Notes: generated from the letters alone by a model not told the origin. A DNA stretch of 64,000 nucleotides from Faecalibacterium sp. (GCA_020025825.1 JAHHRL010000004.1:1-64000); one strand, 5' to 3'. Positions 26,843 through 36,512 are shown, counted from the first letter of the stretch. Numbers and translations: made by a program.

Positions 26843-28225
26843 TTACTCAGCTGCCTTTAACGGCCACTCTGCATAAAACAGGCTCAATGCTTTTTCCAGT
26901 GCCATACCACGGCTGCCCTTTACTAAAATGGCATCGCCGGGCTGTACACGCTCCAACAAAATGTCAGCAATTTCACGGTAGCTGCTTGCATGGACGGTTT
27001 CCTGCCCGTTCTCTGCCGCAGTTTTTGCAGCAGCTTCGCAAGCAGAACCATAGGTAATCAGGCAGTCAACGTCACTTGCCGACACCTGACGGCCCAGTTC
27101 CTCATGTGCGCTTTGGCTGATTTCACCCAGCTCCAGCATATCTGCCAGCAGTGCGAAACGGTGCTTGCAGGGATACGTGCGGAACATTTCCAGCGCAGCC
27201 TTCATGCTGTCGGGATTTGCGTTGTAGCAGTCCTCAATAACGGTTACGCCTGCACACTCTACCATGTGCTGACGCATACCCGTCTGCCGGAAATTACTGA
27301 GCGCTTCAGCCGCTTTTTCTGCATCCAGGCCCAAACGTGTTGCTGCACAGTAAGCAGCCAGCGCATTGGCAACATTATGCTTGCCAATCGTGGGGATAGA
27401 AACTGTAAACGAGCCATTCTCCGCATCAACCAGTACAAAATTTGTGGAGTCCCCTACCTGCTGCAAATTTTTAGCGTACACATCTGCCACAGTATCCTGC
27501 AAGCTGAACCATACGGGTTTTACATGGCTGGGAAGTTTTGCACCACGCAGATACATATCATCCCCGTTAAGCACCAGCGGTGCACCCTCGGGCAAGCCTT
27601 CGCAAATTTCCAGTTTTGCTGCAAGGATATTCTCTCTGCTGCCAAGCGTTTCCATATGAGAAACACCAATGCAGGTTATAATGCCGGCATCGGGGCGTGC
27701 AGCACGGCTCAGGCGGCTGATTTCGCCACGGTTGCTCATACCCATTTCTACTGCGGCAAACTGGGTGTTTGCTTCCAAGCGCAAAAGCGTATTGGGCATT
27801 CCCAGCTCGTTATTCTGGTTGCCTTCGGTTTTAATTGCATTGCCAAATGCAGACAGTACCGCATAGCAAAACTCTTTTGTAGTAGTTTTGCCCACGCTGC
27901 CGGTAATGCCTACCAGTTTAGGGGTAAACTGATTGCGGTAGTTTGCGCCAATCGTCATCATAGCACGGTAGCTATCCGGGCACACAATCATTTTTTCTTC
28001 GGGCAGATTTTCAACCGGATGGTTGACTACAACATAAGCGGCACCCTGCTCTGCTGCCTGCACAGCAAAATCATGTCCATCGAATTTAGCGCCCGGAAAT
28101 GCCACAAACACGCACCCGGCCTGAATTTTACGGCTGTCTGTAGTAACAAGGGTAATCTCTTCATCGGATAACTGGCTTTGCGGTGCAAGCCCTGCCAGTA
28201 AAATTTTTGCGGAAATAGGCTGCAT
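26843..28225 (-). CDS. murF: UDP-MurNAc-tripeptide:D-Ala-D-Ala ligase
   Basis: 460 residues. ATP loop GSVGKTTTKEF, the MurF motif TEGNQNNELGMPNTLL and C-terminal ADMLELG are present. It adds D-Ala-D-Ala to complete the pentapeptide. The ATG at 28225 follows AAGGAAGG; 22 further codons upstream lack a ribosome site and overlap the preceding gene end. It sits between the PBP and the MraY-like gene. Confidence 0.95.
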   Translation of the reverse strand: MQPISAKILLAGLAPQSQLSDEEITLVTTDSRKIQAGCVFVAFPGAKFDGHDFAVQAAEQGAAYVVVNHPVENLPEEKMIVCPDSYRAMMTIGANYRNQFTPKLVGITGSVGKTTTKEFCYAVLSAFGNAIKTEGNQNNELGMPNTLLRLEANTQFAAVEMGMSNRGEISRLSRAARPDAGIITCIGVSHMETLGSRENILAAKLEICEGLPEGAPLVLNGDDMYLRGAKLPSHVKPVWFSLQDTVADVYAKNLQQVGDSTNFVLVDAENGSFTVSIPTIGKHNVANALAAYCAATRLGLDAEKAAEALSNFRQTGMRQHMVECAGVTVIEDCYNANPDSMKAALEMFRTYPCKHRFALLADMLELGEISQSAHEELGRQVSASDVDCLITYGSACEAAAKTAAENGQETVHASSYREIADILLERVQPGDAILVKGSRGMALEKALSLFYAEWPLKAAE

Positions 28226-28253
28226 AGTCTGCGACCTTCCTTTCTGGATAAAA

Positions 28254-30779
28254 TTACTCAGACGGTTCCGGTGTTGGTTCCGCCGATTCATCTGTACTTG
28301 GTTCGGGTGTTGGCTCCGGCGGCGGGCCGCAGGTTAAGGTCACTACCGTACCTACCTCCACCGCAGTTCCGCCGGCAACGCTTTGCTCCTTTACAACGCC
28401 GTTGCTGTCGCCTTGTACCAGATAGTTTAGACCCGCAGACGACATCATTTGCTGTGCAAACTCTACTGTGCGCCCTGTTACATCAGGTACAGTTACATTA
28501 TCAGGCTGTGCGCCTGCAACATAAAGATATACCGTAGTACCACCGGAAACTTCGGTTTTTGCTGACGGATACTGGTGTGTAATCTTTGCAGCAGTCGCAT
28601 CGTTTTCTCCGGTAATCAAACGATGCTTTAATCCGGTACGATTCAGCTCAACCTGTGCGTTGCCCCACTCCTGACCAATCAGGTCGGGAACTTTTACCGT
28701 AGTATTCTTCAGGTCCTCGCCACTGGTGGGTACGCCCAAATAAGGAGCAATTTCGCTGATAATGTTACCCACAACAGGTGCTGCCAAAATCGAAGAATAG
28801 TCCGAGCTTGCATTGTTCGGGTCGTCCAGCATGATATAGACCATGTACTCCGGGTCGTTAGAGGGGAACATTGCACAGAAGGAAGCAACCTTTTTGTAGT
28901 CGCCGTCGGACTGGCGCTTATCCATATCCAGCTGTTCACTTGTACCGGACTTACCGCCTACACGGTAGCCCGCCACGTATGCACGATAGCCGCCGCCCGA
29001 CTTGCTGCCGTCACCGACCTCGTACTCTAACATTTTAGAAAGCAATTCGCTTGTTTCATGGCTCAATATCTGCCGTTTCACATTCGTATCTGCCTTGCTG
29101 ATTACGTTGCCGGACATATCGGTAACTTCGCTGACCATGTAGGGGTGCACCAAGTAGCCACCATTTACACAAGCTGCCATTGCCGTACACATTTGCAGCG
29201 GCGTAATCTTCATGGACTGACCGAAAGAAGAAGATGCCAGCTGAACCGGGCCTAACTGGTCCTCCTTATAATATTGCATATAGGAGGTTTCATAAGGCAG
29301 GTCTATTCCTGTAGGCTCTGTAAAACCAAATGCCTTAAAGTAATTAAAGAACGTAGCCGAGTTCATACGTTCTGCTGCCTGAATAAAATACAGGTTACAG
29401 CTGTGCCGCAAAGCATCCCACAAACTCATTGTACCGTGCGCTTTACGGCCTGCACAGTGGTAGGTTCGGTCTGCTACTGTATGCGCACCGTTGCACTGAA
29501 ACGTAGTTTTGTCTGTCAGTGCGCCGGAGTCCAAACCGGCTGCGGCCACAATGACCTTAAATACGCTTCCCGGATAATACAGCTCGGTAATAACCTTGTT
29601 TTTACGCTGCATTTCACGGTAGGTACCTGTATAATCATAATCCTTATCAGGGATTTTATTTCCCAATGCGTCTAAAACATATTTGCCGTTTTCATCTTTT
29701 TCCCATGCTTGGTACAGCTCTGGCTCAGCCTGTACCATAGCCGCCATGTACTCCGGGTCATACACAAGGTTTGGGTCATTGGGGTCAAAGTCCGGCTTGG
29801 TTGCCATTGCCAAAACTGCACCGGTATTTACATTCATAACCAGTGCGGCGCCACGGTTGGATACGTTATTTGCCTTAACCGCTTCCGTTAAATATCGTTC
29901 AACCACTTCCTGCACGTTACTATCTATGGTAGAAACCAAATTGTATCCGTGCTGCGGCTCATATACTACAGCATTGTTGGTGTCGATTTCATTACCGTTT
30001 GCGTCTTTCACCGCCAAACTGCGTCCGTCTACACCTGCAAGCGCTGCATCATAGTACTTCTCTAATCCATAAGCGCCGGAGCCGTCCGCATTGCAAAATC
30101 CGATTGTGGCAGCTGCAAATGCGCCATAAGGATAATTCCGCTTATAGGTTTTTGTAATGCTGATTACAATACTAACGCCTTTATGGGCTTCGTTGTAATT
30201 TGCAACAAAGGTACGCACCGCATCGCTGACAGGCAAATCCACCTTAGTTGCAAGGCTGCGATATTGGGTATCAATGCGGGAAAACGCCTTGTATACCTTA
30301 TCATACATCTGGGTATATTCAGGGCTGTTCACATCCACACCGGAGCCGTCAGAACCATCATTCGCTACCAGAATTTTAGAGATGCTCGCACTTACTTCTG
30401 CACAAACGCCCTCTACCAGCGTATACTCGCCGGTATCCTCGCCTACTTCAACCGAAAGGCCCTTGCTGTTTTTGGGGTCGCAGGAAATATCCCATACAAT
30501 GCTGCTGGATGCCAGCACCTTACCCGTAGCATCATAAATCATGCCACGCTCCGCCTCGATGGTGCTGTCTTTCATTTGCTGTGCACTTGCCAGCTGGCGG
30601 TAATAATCCCCTTTTACAATTTGGATTTGGAACAAACGATATGCCAAATATGAAAACGATATCGTTACAGCCAGTGCTGCCAATAACCAGCCACGCAGCC
30701 GCAGTGTGCGCTGCATTCGGTCACGTGCATCTGTCTTTTTGACTCTTCTTTTATCATTCATCGGTCTAGGGTTCCCCAT
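28254..30779 (-). CDS. Class B penicillin-binding protein (FtsI/SpoVD type) with two PASTA domains
   Basis: 841 residues. Basic N-terminus, one membrane anchor at about 30-50, dimerisation domain, then a transpeptidase domain with SVFK (Ser405 nucleophile, Lys408), SCN (460-462) and KSGTSEQ near 636. Two PASTA domains follow and a Pro/Glu/Thr tail rich in PEPT units ends the protein. It cross-links septal peptidoglycan with FtsW. The ATG at 30779 has AGAGGA upstream; the extra upstream frame overlaps a hairpin. SpoVD and FtsI/PBP2 cannot be told apart from this window alone; as the only class B PBP in the dcw run the division role is more likely. Confidence 0.93.
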   Translation of the reverse strand: MGNPRPMNDKRRVKKTDARDRMQRTLRLRGWLLAALAVTISFSYLAYRLFQIQIVKGDYYRQLASAQQMKDSTIEAERGMIYDATGKVLASSSIVWDISCDPKNSKGLSVEVGEDTGEYTLVEGVCAEVSASISKILVANDGSDGSGVDVNSPEYTQMYDKVYKAFSRIDTQYRSLATKVDLPVSDAVRTFVANYNEAHKGVSIVISITKTYKRNYPYGAFAAATIGFCNADGSGAYGLEKYYDAALAGVDGRSLAVKDANGNEIDTNNAVVYEPQHGYNLVSTIDSNVQEVVERYLTEAVKANNVSNRGAALVMNVNTGAVLAMATKPDFDPNDPNLVYDPEYMAAMVQAEPELYQAWEKDENGKYVLDALGNKIPDKDYDYTGTYREMQRKNKVITELYYPGSVFKVIVAAAGLDSGALTDKTTFQCNGAHTVADRTYHCAGRKAHGTMSLWDALRHSCNLYFIQAAERMNSATFFNYFKAFGFTEPTGIDLPYETSYMQYYKEDQLGPVQLASSSFGQSMKITPLQMCTAMAACVNGGYLVHPYMVSEVTDMSGNVISKADTNVKRQILSHETSELLSKMLEYEVGDGSKSGGGYRAYVAGYRVGGKSGTSEQLDMDKRQSDGDYKKVASFCAMFPSNDPEYMVYIMLDDPNNASSDYSSILAAPVVGNIISEIAPYLGVPTSGEDLKNTTVKVPDLIGQEWGNAQVELNRTGLKHRLITGENDATAAKITHQYPSAKTEVSGGTTVYLYVAGAQPDNVTVPDVTGRTVEFAQQMMSSAGLNYLVQGDSNGVVKEQSVAGGTAVEVGTVVTLTCGPPPEPTPEPSTDESAEPTPEPSE

Positions 30780-30818
30780 CGACAGAATCCTCTCTTTCTT
30801 GCGCTGTGCACAAATCGA

Positions 30819-30842
30819 AAAAGCGTGCCTTAGCACGCTTTT
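30819..30842 (-). terminator. Hairpin between ftsL and the PBP gene
   Basis: AAAAGCGTGC / GCACGCTTTT with a CTTA loop and a following T tract (TTTTTCG) on the minus strand. It lies inside the dcw operon, so it is probably a partial terminator that sets the ratio of early to late genes. Confidence 0.6.
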
Positions 30843-30904
30843 CAGAAAAGTTTTTCTTTTTTCGTTCTGTGCATAAAGCTGTTGCCAATTTCAGATTGTA
30901 CAAA

Positions 30905-31393
30905 TCAGGGGTCTAGCATCTCCATTACATTTAACAGTCCGGATTGAAACAGTGCTGCAACACGGCTGACGCTGGTTTCGCTGCCGGAAATCACACTGTT
31001 TTCTTCCAAACGCACGTATGTAATCTGGCTGTCGTTTACTTTCATCAGCCCCAACTGCTTGGCAATGTCCTCGATACGTGCCATACCGGTACGTTCGCCC
31101 AGCTCACTGCTTAAATAGTTATATTCGCTTTTTGCGTCCGTAATCTGTCGCTGTACCTGCCGTACCTGCCCATTCAGTTCGGTAAGGGTTGCTTTACTTT
31201 GAATCAGCAAAATTGTAAGAGAAAGAAGCACCGCAACCATCAAAACGGTCCAAACGTTCCATGCATGTTTTTGCATTTTACTGGTTTTGGGCTTACCACC
31301 CTCTACCGCACGAATTCTGGGCGTACCGTTTTTCTGCGTTTCGGCAGCGCTGTGTTCTTCAAATAAAGCAAAGTTATAAGCTGACTGCTGCAC
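30905..31393 (-). CDS. ftsL: FtsL-like divisome protein
   Basis: 162 residues. About 45 polar residues, one membrane segment at about 47-66, then a leucine-zipper-like coiled coil (LTELNGQVRQVQRQITDAK) and a short extracellular tail. Size and position between rsmH and the class B PBP gene are those of FtsL, which binds DivIB and activates septal synthesis. The start is GTG at 31393 with AAAGGAG 11 bases upstream; no ATG is available in frame nearby. Confidence 0.82.
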   Translation of the reverse strand: MQQSAYNFALFEEHSAAETQKNGTPRIRAVEGGKPKTSKMQKHAWNVWTVLMVAVLLSLTILLIQSKATLTELNGQVRQVQRQITDAKSEYNYLSSELGERTGMARIEDIAKQLGLMKVNDSQITYVRLEENSVISGSETSVSRVAALFQSGLLNVMEMLDP

Positions 31394-31433
31394 GGCGCAT
31401 CAAACTCCTTTCTTGTTATAGTTTTTACTGCAA

Positions 31434-32399
31434 TTACAGTTTTTCCAAAACACGCAACTTTGCACTGCGGCTGCGGCGGTTTTCGTTCAATTCGTCTGCC
31501 TTTGCTTCGATGGGTTTGCGGGTAATCAGTTTTGCTTTTGCCTTACCACCGCACACACACACCGGCAGTTCCGGCGGACACACACAAGCTGTTGCCCAGC
31601 GGCGGAACTTATTTTTCACCAAGCGGTCCTCTAAGCTGTGGAAAGTAATCACACACAGGCGTCCGCCGGGGTTCAGGCTTTCAAAAATGCCATCCAAACC
31701 TTCGTCCAAAGCGTCCAGCTCATGGTTTACTGCAATACGCAGTGCTTGGAAGGTACGGCGGCTGGGATTTTTATTTTTGCGGCGTTCCGCAGGCGGCATA
31801 GCACTTGCAACGATATCCGCAAGCTGGAGCGTTGTTTCAATCGGAGCCTGCTCTCTTGCCTTTACAATCTTACCTGCAATCTGCCATGCATACGGCTCCT
31901 CGCCGTAATCACGCAGGATGCGTGCCAGTTCCTCACGGCTTTCCATATTGCACAGGTCAGCAGCAGTCATGCCCTCTTGGCTCATACGCATATCCAGCGG
32001 TGCATCCGCACGATAGGAAAAGCCTCGTGCGGCATCATCCAACTGGTGGCTGGAAACGCCCAAATCCAGCAAAGCGCCATCCACACCGGGAATGCCCAGC
32101 TCTGCCAGTTTCTCTTTTGCGTAGCGGAAATTTGTTGCAACAACCTGTGCAGGCAAGCCTGCCAAACGTGCAGTTGCGGTCTGGATTGCGTCCGGGTCCT
32201 GGTCCATAGAAATCAATCGACCTTTTTCCGGGTCCAAACGTAATGCGATTTGACGGGAATGCCCTGCGCCGCCTGCCGTGCCGTCCATATAAATGCCGTC
32301 CGGCTTAATGGCAAGCCCATCTAAACATTCCTGCAGCAACACGGGGACGTGCTCAAAATCCGCCGGGTTAAACTGACCGGCTTGCTGATTATTGTTCAT
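31434..32399 (-). CDS. rsmH: 16S rRNA (cytosine1402-N4)-methyltransferase
   Basis: 321 residues. The SAM-binding region (YMDGTAGGAGHSRQIALRL), the LLDLGVSSHQLDD motif and the C-terminal FHSLEDRLVKNKF are classic RsmH/MraW. It methylates the ribosomal P-site base. Second gene of dcw, as usual. Confidence 0.97.
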   Translation of the reverse strand: MNNNQQAGQFNPADFEHVPVLLQECLDGLAIKPDGIYMDGTAGGAGHSRQIALRLDPEKGRLISMDQDPDAIQTATARLAGLPAQVVATNFRYAKEKLAELGIPGVDGALLDLGVSSHQLDDAARGFSYRADAPLDMRMSQEGMTAADLCNMESREELARILRDYGEEPYAWQIAGKIVKAREQAPIETTLQLADIVASAMPPAERRKNKNPSRRTFQALRIAVNHELDALDEGLDGIFESLNPGGRLCVITFHSLEDRLVKNKFRRWATACVCPPELPVCVCGGKAKAKLITRKPIEAKADELNENRRSRSAKLRVLEKL

Positions 32400-32430
32400 G
32401 GATGACGCCCCCTTTCCAAATTAACTTAAA

Positions 32431-32853
32431 TCAAATATGCAGCTCACGCATTTTTTGTATGCGCTCCTCATTGGTAACAGCACTGTGGCGTGCGTTCCAA
32501 GTATCTGTGTTCCAAATCTCAGCGTGGTTTCGGTTGCCGATTATGGTAACTGCTTTGTCCAGCCCCGCATAGGTGCGCAGACTTTCCGGCAGCAGAATAC
32601 GGCCCTGCTTATCCGGCTGCACCTCAAAGGCTGTGCTGAACAAGTCTCCGGTAGCCTCCCAGCTGTCCATAAGCTCGCTGCCGCCCATACGCTCAGCCAG
32701 CTTATCCACTTCCTCAAAAGGCAGTGCAAACAGGCAGTGGTCAACCCACTCCATTACAACGAAGCTGCCGCCCCCCATATTCTCGCGAAACTTGGCGGGG
32801 AAGTTTAATCTGCCTTTTGCGTCCATGACGAAATCGTATCGCCCAAAGAACAT
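32431..32853 (-). CDS. mraZ: Transcriptional regulator MraZ
   Basis: 140 residues with two AbrB-like halves (MDAKGRLNFPAKFR and PDKQGRILLPESLR). MraZ forms a ring and binds GTGGG repeats ahead of its own gene. First gene of the dcw cluster. GGGG lies only a few bases before the ATG, a weak spacing. Confidence 0.96.
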   Translation of the reverse strand: MFFGRYDFVMDAKGRLNFPAKFRENMGGGSFVVMEWVDHCLFALPFEEVDKLAERMGGSELMDSWEATGDLFSTAFEVQPDKQGRILLPESLRTYAGLDKAVTIIGNRNHAEIWNTDTWNARHSAVTNEERIQKMRELHI

Positions 32854-32901
32854 ATTCCCCGCACCCTTTCTATGCGTTTTAAGTGTTTTGCACCAATCCG
32901 C

Positions 32902-32936
32902 CCCACTTTAAGGGACAGCGCTACACTTTTACCCAC
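32902..32936 (-). promoter_or_regulatory. Two GTGGG boxes, candidate MraZ sites
   Basis: GTGGG occurs on the minus strand at 32932-32936 and 32902-32906, between the mraZ promoter and start codon. MraZ normally binds three or four such boxes about 10 bases apart. Here there are only two, 30 bases apart, so binding is less certain. Confidence 0.45.
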
Positions 32937-32948
32937 GTTGATGCTTCA

Positions 32949-32977
32949 ATCATACCAAAACGGCACTCTAAATTCAA
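32949..32977 (-). promoter_or_regulatory. Promoter of the dcw cluster
   Basis: TTGAAT (32972-32977), 17-base spacer, TATGAT (32949-32954), minus strand, about 95 bases before mraZ. Confidence 0.7.
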
Positions 32978-33049
32978 TACTAATCCATAGAAAAGCCGCC
33001 TGCTTCAAGTTATTTTTCACATTTCCAACCCAAGATTTTCCACAAAAAA

Positions 33050-33078
33050 ATACGCAGTGCCAAAATGGCACTGCGTAT
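33050..33078 (-). terminator. Terminator after the coiled-coil gene
   Basis: A perfect 13-base stem (ATACGCAGTGCCA) with an AAA loop, followed by TTTTTTT on the minus strand. Confidence 0.92.
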
Positions 33079-33107
33079 CCAATTTATTCGACAAATTCAA
33101 CTAAAAA

Positions 33108-33575
33108 TCAGCCCGTTACAGCAGCCTTGGCATTCTGGCGCAGGTTGGTGCGCACAGTCTTTACCTGGCTTGCATTTGCAATCATGGTTTCCTCTGTGTT
33201 CTTCAGCATATTCTCGCAGTAGTCGGTAACGGTCTGGCGCATATTGCGAGCTTCGGTCTGCGCATTTGTCATAACCTCTGCGGCACGCTGTTCAGCCAGC
33301 TTCAGGATTTCCTGATCGCTTACCAGAATAGCCGCACGCTCCTCTGCCTTTTTCACAATCACGTCGGCTTCCTTTTTCGCATCTTCCAAAATCTGGCCAC
33401 GGTCGTTTACGATGCTTTTTGCCTGACGGATTTCGCCGGGCAGGTTCAGACGAATCTCGTCCAGATAATCACGAATCTTATCTACGTCCACCACACGCTT
33501 GCCGCCGGACAGGGGAATGCTTGCGCCTTCTTCCAAAGTATCCTCAATGGTATCTAACAGTTCGTTTACGTTCAT
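33108..33575 (-). CDS. Coiled-coil protein resembling ATP synthase subunit B/H or DivIVA-type proteins
   Basis: 155 residues, almost wholly helical and charged, without signal peptide or membrane segment. The central part (AKKEADVIVKKAEERAAIL) resembles the ATPase B/E-like coiled coils found next to rsmD in many Clostridia. Function is unknown; a cell-division or envelope scaffold is possible but not shown. The ATG at 33575 overlaps the rsmD stop (ATGA) and has AGGAGA 7 bases upstream, so both are translated together. Confidence 0.75.
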   Translation of the reverse strand: MNVNELLDTIEDTLEEGASIPLSGGKRVVDVDKIRDYLDEIRLNLPGEIRQAKSIVNDRGQILEDAKKEADVIVKKAEERAAILVSDQEILKLAEQRAAEVMTNAQTEARNMRQTVTDYCENMLKNTEETMIANASQVKTVRTNLRQNAKAAVTG

Positions 33576-34120
33576 TCTGCTCTCTCCTTTGCATAGCGCC
33601 ATACGGCGATGGTTCCATATTGATAGCGTTTTTCCAGTGTTAATCCACCTACTGCGCCGGGCATATCTGCCTCACGCTCGGTTTCACAAATTACAATACC
33701 GCCGGGTGCCAATACCTTTTCCACGGCAGGCAGCATAGCTGCACAAGTACCATGGTGATAAGGCGGGTCCATCAGTACCAAATCAAACTGCTCCTTGCAG
33801 GCGCCCAGATACAATCTGGCATCGCCCAGGCTGACTCTGCAGCGGTCGAACACACCACAAGTTTTGCAGTTTTTTATAACGACCTGTACCGCTTCACGAT
33901 TTTCGTCTAAAAAGACACATCGGGCAGCACCACGGCTCATGGCTTCGAGCCCCAGCTGGCCGCTTCCGGCAAATAAATCTAACACGTGTGCGCCGGGAAG
34001 CTGAAAGTGGATACTACTGAACATTCCCTCTTTAACACGGTCGCTTGTTGGACGTGTTACATCCTCTCCGGGCAGCGTTTCCAGACGTTTGCCACGGAAA
34101 TCACCTGCGATAACACGCAT
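33572..34120 (-). CDS. rsmD: 16S rRNA (guanine966-N2)-methyltransferase
   Basis: 182 residues. MRVIAGDFRGKRL start, RPTSDRVKEGMFSSI, the SAM site VLDLFAGSGQLGLEAMSRGA and the catalytic LMDPPYHHG define RsmD. AGGAGG lies 7 bases before the ATG at 34120; an ATG six bases earlier is too close to that site. Confidence 0.95.
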   Translation of the reverse strand: MRVIAGDFRGKRLETLPGEDVTRPTSDRVKEGMFSSIHFQLPGAHVLDLFAGSGQLGLEAMSRGAARCVFLDENREAVQVVIKNCKTCGVFDRCRVSLGDARLYLGACKEQFDLVLMDPPYHHGTCAAMLPAVEKVLAPGGIVICETEREADMPGAVGGLTLEKRYQYGTIAVWRYAKERAE

Positions 34121-34163
34121 TGTCATTCCTCCTTTTTTCCGATACACGGGGTACAGCATAAAA

Positions 34164-34193
34164 ATTATAACCAACCTTTTTCCCGCTTGTCAA
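34164..34193 (-). promoter_or_regulatory. Sigma-A promoter of rsmD
   Basis: Perfect TTGACA (34188-34193) and TATAAT (34164-34169) with an 18-base spacer, minus strand. Confidence 0.85.
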
Positions 34194-34268
34194 CCCTGCG
34201 GGGTTCGTTTTTACGGTTTGCTCATAGTCCTGTTACAAACGAAAATGCAGAAACTATGCTTTGGTTAT

Positions 34269-36119
34269 TCACTGTTCTCCACGAAAATGTTGAAAGATAA
34301 CCTCCGCCATGGCTTTACCCACGCCCGGAGTTTTCTGTAATTCTTCTATACTTGCTTCCCGCACAGCTGTTACCGTACCAAAGGTACGCATAAGCGCCTT
34401 TGCCGTTGTCGGTCCTACACCCGGTATCTCCGTTAATGCGGAAGCATAGCTCTTTTTATGCATTTGCTGCTTGCGATATGCATTGGCAAAACGGTGCGCT
34501 TCGTCCTGAATACTGCTCACAAAGGCAAAGCTGTTTCGGTTCATATTCAAGCTGATTTCCCGTCCGTCATCATCAATGATGCCTCTGGTGCGGTGGTGGT
34601 CATCTTTTACCATGCCATAAAGCGGTACATCTGCCAGTGCACGTCCCTTTAATGCAGCACGCACAGCGCTTACCTGTCCCCTGCCGCCGTCCAGCAAAAT
34701 CAGGTCCGGTTTGAGCGCAAACCAGTTCTCGCTGTTGGGATTTTCAGCAGCAAACTTCTCGTATTCATCGCAGCGTCGGCTCAAGGTTTCTGCCATGCTG
34801 GCATAGTCATCTGTTCCGAAAACCGTTTGCATCTTAAAGCGCCGATACCCGCCCTTAAAGGGCTTGCCATCCCGGAAAGTAACCATGCCGCACACGCTGG
34901 AGCCATCGCCCCAGTTGGATATATCGTAACTTTCGATATTCCGTGGAGCGCTTTGCAAGCCTATCAGCTGTGCTAATTCGTCCAGCGTTTTTTGCTCCCG
35001 GGCATATCGTCCGCTTTCACGGGCAAGCCGTTCCACTGCGTTTGTATGTGCCATCTCTACCAGATGTGCCACATCGCCGCGCTGCGGCACATAAAGCTGC
35101 ACTCTGGTACCACGGCGCTGTTCCAGCAGGCGGTGCAGGGCTGCACCGTCCTCCGGCAATGCGTCCACAGCCACTACACGGGACAGCTTTTCTTCTTCGT
35201 CATCCAAATAATAGCGTGCCAAAAACTCATTACGCACTTGGTCAACATCTGCTGTATCATGGAACACAAACTCTCGTTTGTCCATAAGCCGCCCCTGACG
35301 AAAACGCAGTACCGCCGCACACACGCTGTTTGGCGTACCTGCCAGCGCACACACGTCCATTTCCACATCCGGGTCAACCACTACCTTTTGCCCTTCGCTC
35401 ACCTTCTCAATAGCTCTGATTTGGTCTCTTAGCAGGGCAGCGTTTTCAAAATCCAGCTTTTCCGCAGCAGCTTCCATACGCTGGGTCAGTGTGCGCAAAA
35501 TATCCTTTTTACCGTATTTAATCAGGTGTACGGCACCTTTTACAGCCTCGTTGTAGGCTTCCTTGCTGATTTTTCCGGTACACACACCCATACACTTGCC
35601 TATATGCGCATTCAGGCAGGGGCGGCTCTTGCCGAAGTCATCCGGAAAGCGTCTGTTACAGCGGGGCAGCAAAAAAGCATCCATTGCACTTTCCGCCATT
35701 TCACGTGCTGCAAAAGACGAGGTATACGGGCCGATATAAGCAGCGCCGTCCTCCTCTTTTTGCAAAACAAAGGACAGGCGGGGCCAATCCTCCTTGGATA
35801 CACGGATATAGCTGTATCCCTTATCGTCCTTCAGCAGGATATTATATTTTGGGGTATGCGCTTTGATTTGGCTTGCTTCCAGTACCAGCGCCTCAAACTC
35901 GCTTTGGCAAACAATCACATCAAAGTGATGTGCATGGCGAATCATTTGGGTCACCTTGTTATCATGCGGTACACCCTCACGGAAATACTGGCTTACACGG
36001 ACACGCAGCCGCTTTGCTTTGCCGATATAAATAATAGTATCGGTTTTATCCCGTATGATATAAACCCCCGGCAGCATGGGCAGCATACAAGCCTTTTGAT
36101 AAAGCTCGGCTTTTGTCAC
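34269..36119 (-). CDS. uvrC: Excinuclease ABC subunit C
   Basis: 616 residues. N-terminal GIY-YIG nuclease (GVYIIRDKTDTIIYIGKAK), Cys-rich segment near 175-190, UVR motif (AEKLDFENAALLRDQIRA), RNase H-like C-terminal nuclease (LLDGGRGQ) and a final helix-hairpin-helix pair (EIPGVGPTTAKALMRTFG). It makes both cuts in nucleotide excision repair with UvrAB. I place the start at GTG 36119, which has GGGAGG 8 bases upstream; another GTG at 36128 is too close to that site. Confidence 0.95.
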   Translation of the reverse strand: MTKAELYQKACMLPMLPGVYIIRDKTDTIIYIGKAKRLRVRVSQYFREGVPHDNKVTQMIRHAHHFDVIVCQSEFEALVLEASQIKAHTPKYNILLKDDKGYSYIRVSKEDWPRLSFVLQKEEDGAAYIGPYTSSFAAREMAESAMDAFLLPRCNRRFPDDFGKSRPCLNAHIGKCMGVCTGKISKEAYNEAVKGAVHLIKYGKKDILRTLTQRMEAAAEKLDFENAALLRDQIRAIEKVSEGQKVVVDPDVEMDVCALAGTPNSVCAAVLRFRQGRLMDKREFVFHDTADVDQVRNEFLARYYLDDEEEKLSRVVAVDALPEDGAALHRLLEQRRGTRVQLYVPQRGDVAHLVEMAHTNAVERLARESGRYAREQKTLDELAQLIGLQSAPRNIESYDISNWGDGSSVCGMVTFRDGKPFKGGYRRFKMQTVFGTDDYASMAETLSRRCDEYEKFAAENPNSENWFALKPDLILLDGGRGQVSAVRAALKGRALADVPLYGMVKDDHHRTRGIIDDDGREISLNMNRNSFAFVSSIQDEAHRFANAYRKQQMHKKSYASALTEIPGVGPTTAKALMRTFGTVTAVREASIEELQKTPGVGKAMAEVIFQHFRGEQ

Positions 36120-36189
36120 AGCCAGCACCTCCCTTTTTAATTGGAATCAGGGTTTGCCAAGCAGGCAGCGCCTATTCCTTGCTACAAAA

Positions 36190-36226
36190 AAAGCCGCTAC
36201 TCCAGCATGTGCGGGAATAGCGGTTT
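36190..36226 (-). terminator. Terminator of ptsH
   Basis: A 13-14 base stem with one wobble and one mismatch, followed by TTTTTTTG on the minus strand. Confidence 0.85.
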
Positions 36227-36248
36227 AATTCCATTGAAAACAGTAGAA

Positions 36249-36512
36249 TTAGCCTGCAAAACCAGATTCTACCAGCTTAACCAGACCTTCTACAGCAGCC
36301 TGCTCATCAGTGCCGTCAGCAATGATACGAATGCTGGTACCGCCAACGATGCCCAGGGACAGAACACCCAGCAGGCTCTTAGCGTTTACACGGCGCTCTT
36401 CTTTTTCCACCCAGATGCTGGACTTAAACTCGTTAGCCTTCTGGATAAAGAAAGTGGCAGGGCGGGCATGCAGACCCACCTGATTTTCAACAGTAACTTC
36501 TTTCACGTACAT
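36249..36512 (-). CDS. ptsH: HPr family phosphocarrier protein
   Basis: 87 residues. The phosphorylated His15 in GLHARPA and regulatory Ser46 in AKSLLGVLSLG are both present, so it is HPr rather than Crh. It relays phosphate from enzyme I to PTS sugar transporters and, through Ser46, can signal carbon repression with CcpA. It stands alone, with no ptsI next to it, as is common in Clostridia. Confidence 0.95.
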   Translation of the reverse strand: MYVKEVTVENQVGLHARPATFFIQKANEFKSSIWVEKEERRVNAKSLLGVLSLGIVGGTSIRIIADGTDEQAAVEGLVKLVESGFAG

